From Oscillospiraceae bacterium (lineage in GTDB: Bacteria; Bacillota; Clostridia; Oscillospirales; Acutalibacteraceae): DNA of 44,342 nt. The notes below the pieces were generated by a model. It was not told the origin of the DNA. It saw only the letters and a program-made list of their open reading frames with translations, and searched no databases. The stretch spans positions 1 through 44,342 of the forward strand of contig JAISJQ010000040.1 of assembly GCA_031261445.1 (NCBI GenBank). Reading direction: 5' to 3'. Positions within the stretch are counted from its first letter, which is position 1, and each line of letters begins with the position of its first letter. Positions 6,790 to 15,058 of this stretch are shown one piece after another. The position numbers and the translations under genes are program-made.

Positions 6790-7929
6790 ATGAAAAAAAG
6801 CACGCAAATTCTGCTCTCTGCTCTGATTGTTTTGGGGCTACTGGGCGGTAGCGCGGCGGTTTTGCGGGGCGTTCAGGCACAGAGCGACCCGGTCATTCCC
6901 GACACGGAGGGCTTTCGTTTTGTCCAGAGCTTAGGCGCGGGGTATAATCTGGGCAACGCGCTGGATACCTTTGGCCCTGCCGTGGGGCTGGACACCCAGA
7001 CCCAGTGGGGCAGTCCCCTGACCACCCAAGAGATCATTGCCACCATTGCCGACGCGGGCTTTGCCACATTGCGCCTACCCGTCACGTGGAACGTGCATGT
7101 GGGGCGTGCGCCGCACTATGTGATCGACCTCTCGTGGCTCGACCGCGTGCAGGAGATTGTCGACTGGGCGCTGGACTGCGGCATGAAGGTCATCCTCAAC
7201 ATGCACTGTGACGACCGCGCGTGGTTCATTCCCGACCGCGCCCACGAGGATGCCACGCGCGAGCAATACATCGCCATCTGGGGGCAAATCGCCGCGCGTT
7301 TTGCGGACTATGACGAGGAGCTGATCTTTGAGGCGTTCAACGAACCGCGCGTGGTGGGTTCGCTGTTGGAGTGGGCGGGCGGCACGCCGTCCCAGCGAGC
7401 GGTGGTCAATCGACTGAACGCCGCGTTCGTGAAGACCATTCGCAGCGGTGGCGGGGGCGGCTACAACGGCATGCGCTGGCTCTTGCTGCCCACCTACGCC
7501 GCCAGCGCGGAATGGCTACCCACCCACGCGCTGAAGCTGCCCGATGACCCGCGCGTGGTCGCCTCTGTGCACATCTACTACCCCCGCGACTTTGCCACAG
7601 AGCACGACATGGGGCACACCGCGTACAGCGAAAAAGACCGCCGCGCACTGGAACGCCGCCTGCGCGGGCTCTACGACACCTTTGTGCGCCGTGGCATTCC
7701 CGTGTACATCGGTGAGTTCGGTCTGGTGGCCAAGGACAACACCGCCGAGCGCGTGCGCTATGCCGCGCACTTCGTCCAGACCGCCGCCCGCTACGGCATG
7801 ACCTGCAGCTGGTGGGACAGCGGCTCAATCCCCGATTACCCGGACTATTATGTGCTCCTAAACCGCCGCACGCTCGCGTGGATCTACCCAGAAATCGTGG
7901 AGCAACTGACGGGCAAAGAGCTGGAGTAG
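6790..7929 (+). CDS. Secreted glycoside hydrolase family 5 glycanase
   Basis: Hydrolyses beta-glycosidic bonds in a polysaccharide such as cellulose, mannan or xyloglucan, outside the cell. The 379-residue protein has an N-terminal signal peptide or anchor (MKKSTQILLSALIVLGLLGG). The GH5 fold shows GYNLGNALD (51-59), the acid/base Glu185 in FEAFNEPR, HIYYP (261-265) and the nucleophile Glu309 in YIGEFG, with the WWDSG tail. The usual His-His-Asp stretch after strand 3 reads NMHCDDRAW. No binding module or dockerin is present. The start at 6,790 follows an AGGAGG at 6,778-6,783; an upstream in-frame start would sit inside the previous gene. The mannosidase at 22,323 may act further along a similar route. 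Confidence 0.92.
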   Translation: MKKSTQILLSALIVLGLLGGSAAVLRGVQAQSDPVIPDTEGFRFVQSLGAGYNLGNALDTFGPAVGLDTQTQWGSPLTTQEIIATIADAGFATLRLPVTWNVHVGRAPHYVIDLSWLDRVQEIVDWALDCGMKVILNMHCDDRAWFIPDRAHEDATREQYIAIWGQIAARFADYDEELIFEAFNEPRVVGSLLEWAGGTPSQRAVVNRLNAAFVKTIRSGGGGGYNGMRWLLLPTYAASAEWLPTHALKLPDDPRVVASVHIYYPRDFATEHDMGHTAYSEKDRRALERRLRGLYDTFVRRGIPVYIGEFGLVAKDNTAERVRYAAHFVQTAARYGMTCSWWDSGSIPDYPDYYVLLNRRTLAWIYPEIVEQLTGKELE

Positions 7930-8024
7930 GCGTGCGCGTTCACAGTTTAGTCACAGACGCGTCAAACAAAAGACCAACATAGGCACGGCAATTGTGCTAG
8001 AATAAACGAATAATTGGAGGACTT

Positions 8025-9104
8025 ATGACGCTACATACATTATTGGTCGGCCCGGGCGCGATTGGCGGCACGGTGGCCACGTTCGCCGCCGAAAAGGGCT
8101 TCGCGTTCGACGTTTTGGGGCGGCCGGAAGAGGCCGCGTTTCTGGCGGAGAACGACTACGAAATCAGTGGCGTGCTGGGCGAGCACCGTGCCCGTCTGCG
8201 CGTGTTTGGTGGCATTGACGAGCTGCCTGAGGCGTACTACGACGTCGTGCTCATCGCCACCAAGGCGCAGTCCATGCCCTTTGTGGCGCAGTCCCTCCTG
8301 CCGCGTCTGCGCGAAGATTCGCTCGTGTTGGGACTACAAAACGGCATCACCACGGAGCTGATGGCCGAGGTAGTGGGTGCCCAGCGCACGGTCTCGTGCA
8401 TGATTGGCATCGGCGCAACAGCGCAGGGCATCGGCCGGGTGGAACTGACGAGCGGCGGACACTTCATTATCGGTCAAGCAGACGTACAAAACGCCGCCCT
8501 GGGCACGGGTGGTTCTCTCGGTAGCCCAACGAAGCCGATCGCAGGTACGGCTATAGCCGACAAGCTGGAATATCTGCGCTCGTTCATTGACGCTATGCAG
8601 CCCACGAAAATCAGCGAGAACATCTTGGGCGAACTCTATAGCAAGCTGGTTTTCAACGCCTGCATCAACGCGCTGTGCGCGCTCTCTGGCATGACGCTGG
8701 GCGTGCTGCTGGACGACAAAAAAGCGCGGCAGACCTTCCTAGCCATCGCGCGGGAGGGCATGGCCGTGGCAGACAAAATCGGCCTAGACGTGCCGCCATT
8801 CATGGGACTTTTGGACTACCGCTTGATTGCCAAACACACGGGCGCAGTCGCCAACGCACTCTTTGGGAAGCTGTTCCAAATCATCGGCAAGGTGCGCATT
8901 GGCAAGGTGCACCCGAGCACCCTGCAGTCGCTTGAGCGCGGCGAAATCACGGAGATCGACTACCTCAACGGCTACTTCCTCAAGCGCGGGGATGAGGTGG
9001 GCGTGGCGTGCCCCGTCAACGCGCAAATCATCGCCATGATCCACGAAATCGAGCGCGGCGAGCGCCAGATGGGGCTGGCGAATATTGCGGAGTTGGTGCT
9101 ATAA
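8025..9104 (+). CDS. PanE/ApbA-family ketopantoate reductase-like protein
   Basis: NAD(P)H-dependent reductase of the 2-dehydropantoate 2-reductase family, the pantothenate pathway step in its best-known members. The Rossmann motif VGPGAIGGTVA is at residues 8-18; IATKAQSM and GLQNGI are family features; the C-terminal helical domain has LYSKLVFNACINALCAL with the expected lysine and asparagine. At 359 residues it is about 50 longer than usual, with an extra loop near 160-185, so another 2-oxoacid substrate is possible. A TTGGAGG site precedes the ATG. The last bases (9,089-9,102) are one of two direct repeats around the next toxin-antitoxin cassette, and the stop overlaps the toxin gene end. 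Confidence 0.82.
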   Translation: MTLHTLLVGPGAIGGTVATFAAEKGFAFDVLGRPEEAAFLAENDYEISGVLGEHRARLRVFGGIDELPEAYYDVVLIATKAQSMPFVAQSLLPRLREDSLVLGLQNGITTELMAEVVGAQRTVSCMIGIGATAQGIGRVELTSGGHFIIGQADVQNAALGTGGSLGSPTKPIAGTAIADKLEYLRSFIDAMQPTKISENILGELYSKLVFNACINALCALSGMTLGVLLDDKKARQTFLAIAREGMAVADKIGLDVPPFMGLLDYRLIAKHTGAVANALFGKLFQIIGKVRIGKVHPSTLQSLERGEITEIDYLNGYFLKRGDEVGVACPVNAQIIAMIHEIERGERQMGLANIAELVL

Positions 9105-9365
9105 CTTGTCCAAAATGTCATGGTGTCCAACGTCAACCAGAAGGAGGATTGTGCCAGATTCATATGTCCAAAGCACGCGAATGTCCATGTTGATGCTACA
9201 TTCATACAAGCCATCATTGCCGCGCACAAGTTTCGTGCGCAGGGATGGATGGGAAGGATTGCTGAAGAGAATCGAAAGCTTTTTATCCACAGCGTTGCGC
9301 TCAACCGAAGACAAACGCAGATAGTGCTTGATAAAGCGCTTGCTATAGTTCGGCGAAAACGTCAT
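9099..9365 (-). CDS. RelE/YafQ-like mRNA interferase toxin
   Basis: An 88-residue basic protein. The start (MTFSPNYSKRFIKHYLRLSS), SHPSLRTKLVRGNDGLYECS and the end RVLWTYESGTILLLVDVGHHD match the compact RelE/YafQ-type toxin fold that cleaves mRNA on or off the ribosome; the C-terminal His in VGHHD is in the usual place of an active-site residue. It overlaps the antitoxin stop by four bases (ATGA), so the two are translated together. Its stop codon lies in the 14-bp direct repeat. Nearly 20 bases of typical ribosome binding site are missing, consistent with coupling. Confidence 0.82.
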   Translation of the reverse strand: MTFSPNYSKRFIKHYLRLSSVERNAVDKKLSILFSNPSHPSLRTKLVRGNDGLYECSINMDIRVLWTYESGTILLLVDVGHHDILDKL

Positions 9366-9640
9366 GCCCCCGCCTCATCTGCCAAGCGGTGTAGCGCGTC
9401 AATGGCTGCCTGTGCGCTTTCGTAAACGGGTGCTGTACCCGCCGCCACTGCCGCACGCATTTCGGCGATTTCGTCCGTGAGCTTTGCGAGATAGTCTTTA
9501 GGATACACAGCCACAGGCAAAACGCGCAGTGCGCCGTTTTCCTCTTCAATGTCCAAGTAATCCCCCTCGCGCAAACCGAGCTTTTGGGAAAATTCTTTCG
9601 GAATGGTGAGCTGTGATTTGTGACGCAATTGTGCAAGCAT
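9362..9640 (-). CDS. AbrB/MazE-type antitoxin
   Basis: A 92-residue protein whose N-terminus (LRHKSQLTIPKEFSQKLGLR, then EGDYLDIEEENGALRVLP) is a swapped-hairpin SpoVT-AbrB DNA-binding domain, followed by a helical tail that should bind the toxin. It should neutralise the RelE-like toxin and repress the operon. The ATG at 9,640 was chosen because the AbrB domain begins there and the promoter (9,690-9,718) and palindrome (9,667-9,683) lie just upstream; a longer frame to 9,808 would cross the promoter. Confidence 0.87.
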   Translation of the reverse strand: MLAQLRHKSQLTIPKEFSQKLGLREGDYLDIEEENGALRVLPVAVYPKDYLAKLTDEIAEMRAAVAAGTAPVYESAQAAIDALHRLADEAGA

Positions 9641-9666
9641 CCTGTTACCAACTTTCTCCTGAATTC

Positions 9667-9683
9667 GGAAAGTGCGACTTTCC
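9667..9683. promoter_or_regulatory. Palindromic operator of the toxin-antitoxin operon
   Basis: GGAAAGT-GCG-ACTTTCC, 7-bp perfect arms with a 3-base centre. It starts where the transcript should begin (about 9,683) and lies between promoter and antitoxin gene. This is the place for auto-repression by the AbrB-type antitoxin, which is inference. Confidence 0.6.
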
Positions 9684-9689
9684 AACCAT

Positions 9690-9718
9690 AGTATATGCTT
9701 TTTCACGCAAAAAGTCAA
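9690..9718 (-). promoter_or_regulatory. Toxin-antitoxin promoter
   Basis: On the minus strand TTGACT (9,713-9,718), 17 bases, TATACT (9,690-9,695). Near-consensus sigma-A promoter. Confidence 0.8.
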
Positions 9719-9782
9719 GCAGATCAGAAATCTACACCCCGAATCCACAAAAACCAGCAAAGAAACATGAGGAGTTGGTGCT

Positions 9783-10643
9783 ATGCGCAAGCCCATGAAC
9801 CACAACACACGCCTTGTGTTGTCGATTGTTTTGCCTGTGACGGTGGCTGTGCTTTGTTTTCTTAGCCTCTATGGGGGCATGATTTGGTCAGTGCACAGGC
9901 ACAGTTCGGATTATAATTATTATGGGGCAGGGTATATGGACGACTTTCTGACCATGCCTCCCCTCACAACGCAGGTACAGCCACGGATTCTCTCCACAGA
10001 AGAGGACATCCGGGCGCGGCTGGTGAAGTGCGACATTGACGAAAAGCGCTACGTGTGTGTGCAATATCGCGTGCAGTTTGTGGTGGACAGTCTCGTGCTG
10101 GAGCGTACGGATTTTCTGCTGTATCCCAAGGACGGGAAGGACGATGCGAGCAAGACCTGCTATTGGTCGCCGATCTCGCTGGGCTCTGCTACGGTGGAGT
10201 TTGTCGGGCAGGTTGTGCTACAGCAAAAACAGCTACGCTTGGTGCAGCAATTGCACAATGCCACAGTCGCGCTGGACGACCCGGCGGCGGGGTTAGACCC
10301 AGAGTTTGCGGACGTGCCCTTGCCCCGTGTACAGGATGTGAGTGCCTACTGCCTCGCCTCTGGCGACATGCGTGCGCTCACCAAACTGCCCGATGAAAAA
10401 GGGCAACCGCAAGGGCGCATCGAATACGCCACGCTCGACCGCCGCAACAAAGCACGCAGTGATGTCCTCACCCTCTGGCGTGCGCCAGCCACCCAGAATG
10501 ACCCCGCCCACTGGGCACTGCGCTATGACGGGCAGACCGAAATCTACACCCAACACAGCACCCAAATCCAGACCGAATGGACAAGCGCGGACGGCGGCGA
10601 AACGCTCTATCTCAATCATCGCACGCTCTCGCACATCACCTGA
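9783..10643 (+). CDS. Membrane-anchored protein of unknown function
   Basis: A 286-residue protein with one N-terminal transmembrane segment (about 12-33) and a long extracytoplasmic part with no domain that I recognise. The mature part is mixed alpha/beta with few cysteines (C79, C92, C128, C193). GAGGAG precedes the ATG at 9,783; this region is the second copy of the 14-bp repeat. ilvD follows after 41 bases without a terminator, so they may share a transcript, but nothing links their functions. Confidence 0.75.
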   Translation: MRKPMNHNTRLVLSIVLPVTVAVLCFLSLYGGMIWSVHRHSSDYNYYGAGYMDDFLTMPPLTTQVQPRILSTEEDIRARLVKCDIDEKRYVCVQYRVQFVVDSLVLERTDFLLYPKDGKDDASKTCYWSPISLGSATVEFVGQVVLQQKQLRLVQQLHNATVALDDPAAGLDPEFADVPLPRVQDVSAYCLASGDMRALTKLPDEKGQPQGRIEYATLDRRNKARSDVLTLWRAPATQNDPAHWALRYDGQTEIYTQHSTQIQTEWTSADGGETLYLNHRTLSHIT

Positions 10644-10684
10644 CGCGCACAAAAATCCGCTAATCACAACACAGGAGGCAACAT

Positions 10685-12403
10685 ATGAAACGAGAAATCC
10701 GCGAAGACTACCGCAGCGACGTCCTCAAACAGGGCGAAGCCAAAATCAGCTCCCGCTCCCTCATGAAGGGCGCTGGGCTGACCGACGACCAGATCTACCG
10801 CCCCTTCATCGGCGTGGTCAACAGCTACTCCAACTTCTTCCCCGGGCACTCCAATCTGGATAAAATCGGCGCGGCCGTGCGCGACGGCATCCTCATGGGC
10901 GGCGGCACGCCCGTGGAGTTTCAGACCATCGGCATCTGTGACGGCATCGTCATGGGTACGCAGGGGATGCGCTACTCCCTGCCCAGCCGTGAGCTGATCG
11001 CCGACAGCGTGGAGACCATGGCGCAGTCGCACGTCTGTGACGCGCTGGTGCTCATCTGCTCGTGCGACAAAATCATCCCCGGCATGATCATGGGCGCTCT
11101 GCGGCTGGATCTGCCCTTCATCGTCGTCACCGGCGGCCCCATGCTCGCGGGCAACTATAAAGGCAAGCGCGTGGACGTGCAGGACATCGCCGAGTGTGCC
11201 GGACAGGTACTCGCGGGCACGTTGGACGAAGAAGTCTACGCCGCCTATGAAAACGAAGTGTGCCCCGGCTGCGGCAGTTGTCAGGGCATGTTCACCGCCA
11301 ATTCCATGGCGTGCATGACCGAGGTGTTGGGTATCTCCCTGCCCGGCACGGGGACGATTCCCGCCGTCGCCGCGCGGCGTTATCACATGGCCAAACAGGC
11401 TGGGCAGCTCTCTGTGGAGCTGGCGCAGTATGACGTGGTGCCCTCCTCGTTCATCAAGCGCGAAAGCTTCCTCAACGCCATCAAGATGGACATGCTGTTG
11501 GGCTGCTCCACCAACACGGCGCTGCACATCCCCGCGCTGGCGCACGAGCTGGACATTGAAATCTCGCTGGACGATTTCGACACCCTCAGCCGCACCACGC
11601 CCCACTGGGTCAAGCTCTCGCCGTCGGGCAAGCACCTCATGCAGGATTTGGACACAGCGGGCGGCGTGTCGGCTGTGCTCAAACAGGGCATTGATGCTGG
11701 CATCCTCAACGGCAATGTGCAGACCATGCACAGTCAGAAATATAAGCCCGGTACAGAGGTCATTCAGCCCAAAACCCTCGCTGAGGTCGTCGCCAACGCC
11801 GCCGTGCAGGACGACAGCGTCATCCGCCCCATGGACGCGCCGTACTCCGCAGAGGGCGGCCTGATGGTGCTCAAGGGCAACATTTCGCCGCTGGGCGCGG
11901 TCATCAAGGTGGCGGGCGTTGACCCGGCGATGTGGGAGCACGAAGGCCCCGCGCGGGTCTATGACAGCGAACACAAGGCGTTCATGGCGCTGCTGCAGAA
12001 CAACATCAAGCCCGGCGACGTGATGGTCATCCGCTACGAAGGCCCCAAGGGCGGCCCGGGCATGCCCGAAATGTTGATGCTCACCGCACTGCTCTGCGGA
12101 CGCGGGCTGGACAAAGACGTGGCACTGGTGACGGACGGGCGCTTCAGCGGACTCTCGCGCGGCGGCGTGATTGGCCACGTTGCGCCTGAGGCCGCGCTGG
12201 GCGGACCGATTGCGCTGGTGCGTGAGGGCGACCGCGTGCGCCTGTCGGTGAGCGAGCGCAAAATCGAGGTGCTCGTCAGCGATGAGGAGCTCGAAGCCCG
12301 CCGTGCCGAGTGGAAAGCCCCCGCCCCCAACGCCACCAGCGGCTGGCTCGCGCGCTACGCCAAACTCGTCGGCCCAGTCAGCGAAGGCGCGGTTTTGAGC
12401 TAA
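10685..12403 (+). CDS. ilvD: Dihydroxy-acid dehydratase
   Basis: Dehydrates 2,3-dihydroxy-isovalerate and the isoleucine analogue to 2-oxo acids in branched-chain amino-acid synthesis. The 572-residue protein shows the iron-sulfur ligand regions SCDKIIPGM (Cys127) and CPGCGSCQGMFTANSMAC (Cys193, 196, 199), plus the C-terminal GPKGGPGMPEM and TDGRFSG motifs of the IlvD/Edd family. The dihydroxy-acid rather than sugar-acid branch is favoured by the overall motif wording; length is as expected. AGGAGG precedes the ATG. A strong terminator follows at 12,423. No other ilv or leu gene is present in the window. Confidence 0.95.
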   Translation: MKREIREDYRSDVLKQGEAKISSRSLMKGAGLTDDQIYRPFIGVVNSYSNFFPGHSNLDKIGAAVRDGILMGGGTPVEFQTIGICDGIVMGTQGMRYSLPSRELIADSVETMAQSHVCDALVLICSCDKIIPGMIMGALRLDLPFIVVTGGPMLAGNYKGKRVDVQDIAECAGQVLAGTLDEEVYAAYENEVCPGCGSCQGMFTANSMACMTEVLGISLPGTGTIPAVAARRYHMAKQAGQLSVELAQYDVVPSSFIKRESFLNAIKMDMLLGCSTNTALHIPALAHELDIEISLDDFDTLSRTTPHWVKLSPSGKHLMQDLDTAGGVSAVLKQGIDAGILNGNVQTMHSQKYKPGTEVIQPKTLAEVVANAAVQDDSVIRPMDAPYSAEGGLMVLKGNISPLGAVIKVAGVDPAMWEHEGPARVYDSEHKAFMALLQNNIKPGDVMVIRYEGPKGGPGMPEMLMLTALLCGRGLDKDVALVTDGRFSGLSRGGVIGHVAPEAALGGPIALVREGDRVRLSVSERKIEVLVSDEELEARRAEWKAPAPNATSGWLARYAKLVGPVSEGAVLS

Positions 12404-12422
12404 ATAATAAGTAATAGTGAAT

Positions 12423-12464
12423 AGTGAATAAGTGTGTTGCGATGCACTTATTCACTGTTTTTTT
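12423..12464 (+). terminator. Rho-independent terminator of ilvD built from a repeat
   Basis: AGTGAATAAGTG (12,423-12,434), a 10-base loop, CACTTATTCACT (12,445-12,456), then G and seven T. The left arm is part of the AATAGTGAATAG repeat that begins at about 12,408 and recurs at 3,256, 5,319, 30,867 and 31,306. Confidence 0.9.
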
Positions 12465-12471
12465 GTATTCG

Positions 12472-13134
12472 TCATGCACGCTTGCGCGGTCTGCTTAAAC
12501 CCATTTTAATGCGAAACGCACGTTGCTCCTCGGCAGAAATAGGGGACACAATTCGCTCGAACATTTGCTTCATGGGTGCATAGTCTTTGGCAAACGCCAG
12601 TGCACTGGCTTCAATCATTTCATCCGCTGGAACATCCTCAAAGGTAATGGAATATCCTGCCGCTTGTGCCAAATATGCAATGAACACACGTTGTGCCCGA
12701 CCGTTGCCCTCGCGGAATGGATGCAAAACATTGATTTCGCCCAAATAATATGCCAATCGTGCTGGAATTTGCGCCGACGGCACTTTCGCAAGATATTTTT
12801 CGGCTTTGAGTTCGTCAAAAATTCCTGCGGCATATTGTTCCAGATATTCATAATTGCAAAACTGATTTCCTTTGGCAATGTTGATCGTGCGCAGTTCGCC
12901 TGCCCATGCGTAAACTTCGCGAAAAATGAATTCATGAAGTTTTTGCAAATGCTTTAGGTCGAACCGCCCACGCAGAGGAAATTCCAGCGCTTCTTGCATA
13001 CGCGCTGAGGTGATTTCGCGTTCCGCAAAATTAAGTGCATCTGCCTCTTGAATGTTTAACCGATTGCGTAAAACCCACGAATCAGGATAGCAATAAGCAC
13101 TGACGCGCTCATATTCATAGTAGTATTTTTTCAT
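12472..13134 (-). CDS. Fic-domain AMP transferase toxin
   Basis: Fic proteins usually transfer AMP to a hydroxyl side chain of a target such as DNA gyrase or topoisomerase IV and so stop growth. The 220-residue protein has the full motif HPFREGNGRAQR (138-149) with catalytic His138, and the upstream flap region TINIAKGNQFCNY. No inhibitory helix with the S-x-x-x-E-G pattern is present in the protein itself; it is supplied by the tiny gene just upstream, with which it overlaps by four bases (ATGA). This is the class I (VbhT-VbhA-like) arrangement. The gene is less GC-rich than its neighbours, a hint of transfer. Confidence 0.92.
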   Translation of the reverse strand: MKKYYYEYERVSAYCYPDSWVLRNRLNIQEADALNFAEREITSARMQEALEFPLRGRFDLKHLQKLHEFIFREVYAWAGELRTINIAKGNQFCNYEYLEQYAAGIFDELKAEKYLAKVPSAQIPARLAYYLGEINVLHPFREGNGRAQRVFIAYLAQAAGYSITFEDVPADEMIEASALAFAKDYAPMKQMFERIVSPISAEEQRAFRIKMGLSRPRKRA

Positions 13135-13304
13135 GCTGTAGGCACTTTTCGATGCTTTTGGACAAGCTGCTCCACAACAGTGTCGTAGCTACTTTTGCCC
13201 ATAAGCAAGTCGCGCAGACGAGTTTTATCCTCCTCCGTCAGCGGCATCCCCTCGATGGCCATTGACCCGTTGATATTACGAATTTTGGCTTCTATATCTC
13301 GCAT
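13131..13304 (-). CDS. Small VbhA-like antitoxin of the Fic toxin
   Basis: A 57-residue protein (MRDIEAKIRNINGSMAIEG...) translated from an ATG at 13,304-13,302 with an AGCAGGTG ribosome binding site. Residues 14-19, S-M-A-I-E-G, match the S/T-x-x-x-E-G/N motif of Fic inhibitory helices, whose glutamate blocks the ATP gamma-phosphate. Its TGA stop overlaps the fic ATG, so both are made from one message. The rest (PLTEEDKTRLRDLLMGKSS) resembles the VbhA-like family tail. Fit of the motif, position and overlap makes this call strong despite the small size. Confidence 0.88.
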   Translation of the reverse strand: MRDIEAKIRNINGSMAIEGMPLTEEDKTRLRDLLMGKSSYDTVVEQLVQKHRKVPTA

Positions 13305-13327
13305 GATTGCACCTGCTTTCTGCCTAT

Positions 13328-13356
13328 ATTATACTTCATTTTCTTCAGGATTACAA
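13328..13356 (-). promoter_or_regulatory. Promoter of the fic antitoxin-toxin operon
   Basis: TTGTAA (13,351-13,356), 17 bases, TATAAT (13,328-13,333) on the minus strand, about 25 bases upstream of the antitoxin start codon. Confidence 0.75.
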
Positions 13357-13383
13357 GCAGTATCTGAATTACACCACAAAAAC

Positions 13384-14988
13384 CTATTTCCTTTTCTTCC
13401 CCTTCACCCGTTGCGCAAGCAGGGCAATGTTGCGCAAGAATTGCGCGGGGGACTGGCGCGTTAGTTTCAGGAAAACGCCCAGCAAGTCCCCCAAAAAGCC
13501 CGGCGCTTTGGCCGCGCGGATGCCGTTTTTGATGACCTCCAGCGAAAAGCGCGAATCGAGCTGGAAGGGCACAACGTCGCTCGTGGCAATCATGGCCGTC
13601 AGGAGCTGCTCTTTTGCCTGCGCAATTTGCGCTGCCCAGGCGGGCTCGTCCATCCGATTCACGCGCTCGCCTTGCCGAAGAACATAGAATTCATCGGGCT
13701 CTTCCAAGCGGCGAATGTACTTGTATTCTCGCGTGCGCAGCATCACGGCCTTTGTGTGCGTGCCATCCTCCCGCCCTTGTAGCGCCAAGCGCGGCGCATA
13801 GTGATCTTCTGGTCGGTGGTCGCGCGGATCGTATTCCATGCAGTGCGTTTCGCCGCGCAATCGCCCGCCCTCGCAGAGGACAAAGGGGCGGTGCTCTGCC
13901 GTTTTGTCCGCCACGGTGGGTAGCAAACTGCGCGAAAAATGCGGTCGATCAATCGTGATGCCCGCCAGCTCTGCCGCCGTGGCGCACACGTCCGTCAGCT
14001 CCACGAGGTTGTCGTTCACGCCGCGGTCCACCCGCACCCCCACTGGTGGCTTGAGCACAAAGGGCACATTCGTTAGGCAATCGGGGAAGCAGTTTTGCGA
14101 TTTTTCCACAATTCCGTAATCCCCCGTGTAATCCCCGTGATCAGAGAACACGAGAATGGCCGTGTCGTCATAAATCCCCTCGTCCTTGAGCGTCTGGATC
14201 AGTCGCCCGACTTGGTTGTCCACTTTCGCGCACATCGCCAAATAGGTCGCGCGGATCTCGTCCAGCCGTGCCTCGTCCCAATCGCTCACGCCAAGCGCGT
14301 CACGCAGGCCGCGCTCCATTTTGGGCTTGCCGTCTTGGTCATCAATGGTGGGAATGCGAGACGGTAGCTGGCTTTTATCGATGAGATCGTAGTACTTTTG
14401 CTCGATTTGGTAGGGCGGGTGGGGGAGCATCAGCCCCACGAACATGAAAAACGGTTTCTTTTTCGGTCGCCGCCGTATCGCCTGCGCCGCGCCGTCCACA
14501 ATCAAGTCGTCCATGTCCGTGGCATATTTTTCGGGCACAATGCCGTTCAGAAACGAGTAATAGCCCTCGCTCCCCGGCTCTCCGCGCGGGGGCAGATAGT
14601 GGTGCAGCGGCCGCTTGGAGTGCACGCGGATATACTCGTCCACGAGTGCTTTGTGATAGCGCGGATACTGCCCGGCCATCAGGTCGCCCCGATGGGACGA
14701 ATAGGTGCGATAGCCGCCGCGCTTCATGTCGCCAAAGAGGTTTTCCTCGTGGGGCTGCTGCAGAAAATTCATGGTGCGGTGGCCGTGCACATGCGGATAC
14801 AGGCCCGTCATAAACGAGCAGCGGCTGGGCACGCAGACGGGATTTTGGCAAAACGCCTGCGAGAAAGAAACGCCCTCCCCGGCAAGCGCATCGAGCGCGG
14901 GCGTGTGCGCCGCTCTGTTGCCCAAATGCCGCAGACTGTCCGCCCGCATTTGGTCGGGATTGATGATGAGGATGTTGGGTTTGGCCAT
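13384..14988 (-). CDS. Type I sulfatase (Cys-type)
   Basis: Hydrolyses a sulfate ester, probably on a glycan or other small molecule. The 534-residue protein has the alkaline phosphatase-like fold: N-terminal metal ligands in IIINPDQMRADSL, the activation motif C52-V-P-S-R (formylglycine formed from cysteine), TGLYPHVHGH, and the second metal site FSDHGDYTGDYG. No signal peptide is present, so it should be cytoplasmic. A sulfatase-maturing enzyme (anSME) is needed and is not in the window. AGAGGAG precedes the ATG. gpmI ends 70 bases upstream on the same strand without a terminator, so read-through is possible. Confidence 0.92.
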   Translation of the reverse strand: MAKPNILIINPDQMRADSLRHLGNRAAHTPALDALAGEGVSFSQAFCQNPVCVPSRCSFMTGLYPHVHGHRTMNFLQQPHEENLFGDMKRGGYRTYSSHRGDLMAGQYPRYHKALVDEYIRVHSKRPLHHYLPPRGEPGSEGYYSFLNGIVPEKYATDMDDLIVDGAAQAIRRRPKKKPFFMFVGLMLPHPPYQIEQKYYDLIDKSQLPSRIPTIDDQDGKPKMERGLRDALGVSDWDEARLDEIRATYLAMCAKVDNQVGRLIQTLKDEGIYDDTAILVFSDHGDYTGDYGIVEKSQNCFPDCLTNVPFVLKPPVGVRVDRGVNDNLVELTDVCATAAELAGITIDRPHFSRSLLPTVADKTAEHRPFVLCEGGRLRGETHCMEYDPRDHRPEDHYAPRLALQGREDGTHTKAVMLRTREYKYIRRLEEPDEFYVLRQGERVNRMDEPAWAAQIAQAKEQLLTAMIATSDVVPFQLDSRFSLEVIKNGIRAAKAPGFLGDLLGVFLKLTRQSPAQFLRNIALLAQRVKGKKRK

Positions 14989-15058
14989 GCGCCGCTCCTC
15001 TCTTGCGCTGTGCGGATTCAGGGATGAGGGGTGAGGCTTATGGACGCCCCGAATTTCT

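Larger units (their letters stand above)
9089..9784. mobile_element. Toxin-antitoxin cassette between 14-bp direct repeats
   Basis: GGAGTTGGTGCTAT occurs at 9,089-9,102 (end of the reductase gene) and again at 9,771-9,784, where it forms the ribosome binding site and first bases of the next gene. The toxin-antitoxin operon, its promoter and its operator lie between. This is what an insertion with target duplication, or capture by short-repeat recombination, would leave. Removing one copy plus the cassette would put the gene at 9,783 in overlap with the reductase end. Confidence 0.5.

Noticed and set aside
10664-12178. 504-codon open frame on the minus strand
   Set aside because: It lies opposite ilvD, whose sequence is a clear match to its family. 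The long frame is a by-product of GC-rich codons; no ribosome binding site or domain is seen.
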